Assembly: GCA_020055645.1 (NCBI GenBank) | Contig: CM034546.1 | Location: forward strand, 9,424,001-9,488,000 | Length of the DNA stretch: 64,000 nt | Direction: 5' to 3' | Source of the DNA: Tomocerus qinae | Lineage: Eukaryota; Arthropoda; Collembola; Entomobryomorpha; Tomoceridae | Part shown: positions 60,081-64,000 of the stretch, one piece after another | Position numbering within the stretch: position 1 is the first letter of the stretch | How the letters are laid out: every line of letters starts with the position of its first letter | The notes under the pieces: model-generated | Told to the model about the DNA's origin: nothing | What the model saw: the letters and a program-made list of their open reading frames with translations, nothing else | Database searches by the model: none | Made by a program: the position numbers and the translations under genes

Positions 60081-61423
60081 GTTTGTGCCATTATTGTGAA
60101 ATGTATGAACTAATAATGTACAGATAAAATTATATTTTGATACTGAAATATAAAAACATAATAAAATTGGCGATGTCTGAGACTTTGTAGGTTGTATTTA
60201 GCCACTAGTCTATGTATTTTGGGTAAAAATACTTTTTAAAAATACCCTGAAAATTTTTAAAATGTAATTGATTTTCTAAAGGAAACTTTTAATTACATTT
60301 ATTCTTTAAAGGAAGGTTGTCAAAAGACGCATAACCAACAGAAATAATGCCACGAACAAATCACTAAAGATTTTCGGTTCCAACAAGAAATACTTAGTAA
60401 AGCGGAGACATATAAGACAAACAGACATTTAGTGATCCATATACTCATTTCATACACTTTGGTGACAAATACAATAAGCTAGGTACTTCTTAGACACCTT
60501 CTACTAAGGAATCAAGAACAAACTGCTACTTTCTTGGAAGTTGGGAGGTTATCCAAATCTAACCACTGCGGCGCATTTAATTTCTCTAAAATACGCTATC
60601 CAAGACAAATCATATTGTGTGAATCAGTGATTTGTGCATAGATTAAACTCTAATACTTTTTCTTAGTTTCCATGAGTCCATCCCAAATAACAACATGCCC
60701 TACCAGGCAAACAATTATATCTTCAAAATTTTATTATAAGTTAAATAATATCACGTTTCATGATTTATGACTAATTAAGGCTTTGTGTCACTTTCGACTT
60801 TCACGTATTGTCGAGACAATTTTGTACTCAGGAAACTTTACAGTCACGTTTTCTCATCTATTCGTAATGCTCAATTGAAATACTGAAAAGGTATGTATTT
60901 ATAGCCACTTACATCTTTGTCTTATTTACGTTTTTAAGTAATAATGCAATTTGTGCTGTTTCATGCAATTTTTGCGTTAATTGTCAGAATGGTATGGTAT
61001 GGTTTATTGACAAGTTTGAATAACTGTTACAATTGAATATCACAACATGTTTTCTGCCATCATTGTCACTACTCGCTACTATTAGTTAAACAATTATTAG
61101 TTAAACATATTAGTCAGAATGATTTCTATCTACTTTTTTCCTCACATTTTAATTATTATTACTTATAAATGCTATACAGAACACTTCGACCATACCTTTA
61201 TTCGTCTGCTGTACTTTATATTCGGTTATACAATATGACATGATTGATTTTATGTATATTTTATATTTTCAGGTAGCCATCTTAAAGCTTGATATAATAA
61301 TATGATATCTGTTATTAGCTGTCAATAAAACTAGGGTCAATTCAGTATGATTGACGGCATTGTAAAATAAATACAATAAACTCAATAGTGAAAAGATCAT
61401 TGGAAATAACTTTTAGGTACAAA
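60081..61423. other. Upstream region of the last IR gene
   Basis: No coding frame or repeat is supportable. It probably includes the promoter of the IR at 61424. No copy of the 33-bp block seen before two other IRs is evident. Confidence 0.4.
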
Positions 61424-64000
61424 ATGCTTTATTTATTATATTTGCTACTCTTTGTTGAGTTTTCATTAGAATGGAAACTGTCAGAAGTAATAAAGTTGGA
61501 AAATGAGTGCTACATAAATTTGATGTGGCAACAAAATACGGTAATCACTTCAAGAGAAGATTCATTAACTAAAGAAGTAATGGAGATCAATATTCCTTTC
61601 TCAATTACAAAACTGAAGTTCAAGAAAAACGGTGAATACTGTGATAATCCTTACCACAGTATTCTCAATCAAGGAAGATCTTCTTTCAGGTATTTCCAAG
61701 ACTGTGAGTCAAAATACCAGAAAGATAATTTAAGTATATCCCTCCCACACCCGACAGGTCGTCTTGTTTGTTTAGTGCATGTCATCGTCAATTTCGATCC
61801 CAATTACTTTCTCCATAAAATGCTACTGATCTATTTCAGCGAATCCTTCCCGACAAACGAATATGAAGATAAAAAGTTTGCCATATTTCTTCGCAAGTGG
61901 TATTCTTTTGGAGAACATTCTTCTGTCTACACTCTCATTGATCAAGAATTCCTGAAGTCGTCCACATCAAATTCGAGTATTTTTGTCAAAGTGTTTGGAA
62001 AATCCGGTACTGCCCATCGCCTTCTTTTGTCAAAGTCCTGGTTCCTGTTGCCAGATGGGGAAAACTCTGAAGTGTTCTTATTTTACCCTCTCTCAGAAGC
62101 AAACGGTAAACTATCGGAATTTCCATTTCGTTATAATTTAATGTTTTTGTGTTTAGGAAACGATTGCTTTAGACAGTCCCTTCGTCAGTTGGCAATCCAA
62201 AATTTTGAAACGAAAAGCGGTTTTGGGAGCACATTTATGTTGAATGTAATAGATCCAAATGTAAAGCATTTAGGTGATTTGTATGGGGACGGACACTATT
62301 GTGGACGGCCTGTTCGAAATGCTTACTTCACAAATTATAAATTCAAGGAAGAAATCAGCATTGCTCTACCGATTTATTCAATCTTTTTCGAAAAATTTCC
62401 AAATTCTTCAATGGTAATAGAAAAGAGAAGTAGTCTGGCAAAATACTGTTTTCGTCGTCTCCATCCCAATGAACATCTTTATCAAATTTCATTATTCTTT
62501 CAAATTGATCCTTCAAAAGACATGGGTTCTAGTATTCCTCATCAATCAATTATTAGAACAATGGCAGAGTCCTACAACTTTATCTCCTGCGTCGTTTTGG
62601 AAGACGAGAGTCTCTCTTTTTATGGATACATTCGACCATTCGAACCATATGCTTGGCTGGCCATCATTCTCACAACTATTTCTGCAGTAGCATTTGTCTA
62701 TGGAGTGGTTTATTACAAAAAAGACGAAACTATTCCATTCCTGATGATTTGTTATGCATATTTATTGGAAGTCAGTTACTCCCTAACGCCGAAAGCAGAA
62801 AAACTCGTATGGCTCAAATTGGTTATTGGCCCATTGTTGCTCATGTTCATTGTAATCACAAACTGCTACAAGGGAATTGTCATTACTGATTTAGTGGAGC
62901 CTCGGCCAGTGAAACAAATCGAATCGATTGAGCAATTGGCAAATCTCTCTGGTTTCATTGCCCTTGGTGAAATTAAGTATGCCAGTGAATTCAATCCTTT
63001 TAAAATCCCATCATATAAGCAGAATGAGATTCTAAATAACTTTGTCTGTCTTGCAAATGGTAGTTATTTCAATACCACAGATTGTGAGAAATATATAAGG
63101 AAAAAACATTTCTTTCACACAGAAAATCAAAGCAGAGTTGAGGAGGCCATACAAATGTACTCACAAAATACATTACTAGGAATGCCGTTTAAATTGACAC
63201 CGTTAATGAAAACTATTAAGAAATTCTATAGAAATATTGACAAAACGAAGTTGATCAATATCATAGAAAATATTAACAAAACACTCCAATTCCCTCATGG
63301 GTTTCCTTATGTCAATCCACAGGAATGGCTTGCCCAATGCAATAACTCTGTCATGATTTTGAGAAGTTCAATTTTACATAGACTTCTGAATGACTCTTAT
63401 TGGAATTCAGAGCACGGAGGCATTGAACCAAAAGGGTCTGTGTAGCCGACGAAAAGTCTAGCTACCTGAGTTGAACTCCTTCTGAGGACGGGTACAAGCA
63501 GAGGACAGAAATATGTAGAAAATATTGCTCGGCAATCACAGCGTTGCCGTAGTTTAAGCCAATAATATTATATTTAAGCAATTATATTATGGGACGGAAG
63601 AAAACAGTTTTCTTTTAATCCCTATTTTCTCTGGATTTCAAAGCGACACAGTTCCACTGCTCACCTCATTTCTAAAACAAAAATTTTCTATTTTGAGTCA
63701 CTCTGGCCTCTTCCATTTATGGTTGGAGCTCTATAAATTATTTAATTATAGTACATGTGTACCTTGTTGGGAGGACAAGCCCCCACGTGCTTTAACATTT
63801 TACAATTCGAACATTTCCACCATATTTTATATTGCTACTTGTATATCATTAACATTTACTATAACTTTCTTGTGGGAAATTCGAGAGATTATAAAATTCA
63901 AATTGGGAGCCATTCTTGTCACTGTTTTTAAAAAGTTCAAAAGCTGCAAAACTGAAATGCACTTAATAATACTTAGATTCTTATACTGTATATACGTACA
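61424..64000 (+). CDS. Ionotropic receptor (IR) family gene, partial, with a 139-bp interruption
   Basis: The ATG at 61424 starts a signal peptide (MLYLLYLLLFVEFSLEW) and KLSEVIKLENECYINLMW, matching the other plus-strand IRs. The frame continues through YGYIRPFEPYAWLA, M1, pore helix (FLMICYAYLLEVSYSL), M2 (VIGPLLLMFIVITN), YKGIVITDLVEPRP and LHRLLNDSYWNSEHG. At 63440 it meets 139 bp (to 63578) absent from all paralogues and carrying a stop. The homologous frame resumes at 63579 (QLYYGTEENSF), includes M3 and is open to the window edge. The extra piece begins GT and ends AG, phase 0, so it could be a lineage-specific intron with weak sites (GTGTAG donor, TTTAAG acceptor); otherwise it is an insertion that breaks the gene. 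The 3' end lies outside. Confidence 0.8.

Overview
This is animal nuclear DNA: AT-rich, with GT-AG introns of roughly 80-1,600 bp, arthropod-type chemoreceptor genes and a dense load of DNA transposons, MITEs, fold-back elements and satellites. The families present (a divergent multi-copy ionotropic-receptor (IR) family, a gustatory-type receptor, an arthropod-style essential myosin light chain) point to an arthropod. A springtail (Collembola) is my best guess, but the species cannot be settled from the sequence alone.

Layout. 1.2-4.3 kb: a complete eight-exon secreted S28 serine carboxypeptidase (+). 5.8-7.7 kb: a three-exon gustatory-receptor-like 7TM protein (+). 8.2-10.6 kb: a six-exon essential myosin light chain (-). 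11.5-15.4 kb: a young, non-autonomous LTR retroelement on the minus strand. 15.4-39 kb: a chemoreceptor cluster of five IR-type genes or pseudogenes. Its ancestral unit appears to be one plus-strand IR followed by a convergent minus-strand IR and a shared flank; the unit can be traced about three times. Unit 1 has a decayed plus IR (16.3-17.6 kb) and a minus IR with one premature stop (18.0-20.0 kb). Unit 2 keeps only a trace of the plus IR (about 23.3 kb) but an intact minus IR (26.1-28.0 kb). Then come an intact 842-aa plus IR (31.8-34.3 kb) and another plus IR with one frameshift (36.5-39.0 kb). A sixth family member begins at 61.4 kb and runs off the right edge.

39.0-43.6 kb: a two-gene DNA transposon (minus) with a Tnp2-like transposase and a DUF4806-like gene that overlap end to start. 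43.7-46.2 kb: a hAT-type MITE, 22-bp tandem repeats and other repeat debris. 46.2-51.9 kb: a roughly 387-bp satellite, about ten units, each carrying the same 49-codon reading frame; it is interrupted by a 1.9-kb composite repeat element. 52-56 kb: repeats and long hairpins. 57.0-57.8 kb: a two-exon gene for an unrecognised secreted protein. 57.8-61.4 kb: mostly empty, with a second copy of a GAGCC-rich hAT MITE.

Biologically, the IR cluster is the core. Intact, barely broken and badly decayed receptors sit side by side, as in a fast birth-and-death chemoreceptor family. The S28 peptidase, the light chain and the secreted protein look like ordinary, unrelated neighbours. I did not find a convincing new multi-gene system. 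The strongest oddities are the single-stop IR (a possible readthrough pseudo-pseudogene), the repeated convergent IR pair, the overlapping two-gene transposon, the ORF-bearing satellite and the fold-back element built around a 20-bp minisatellite.
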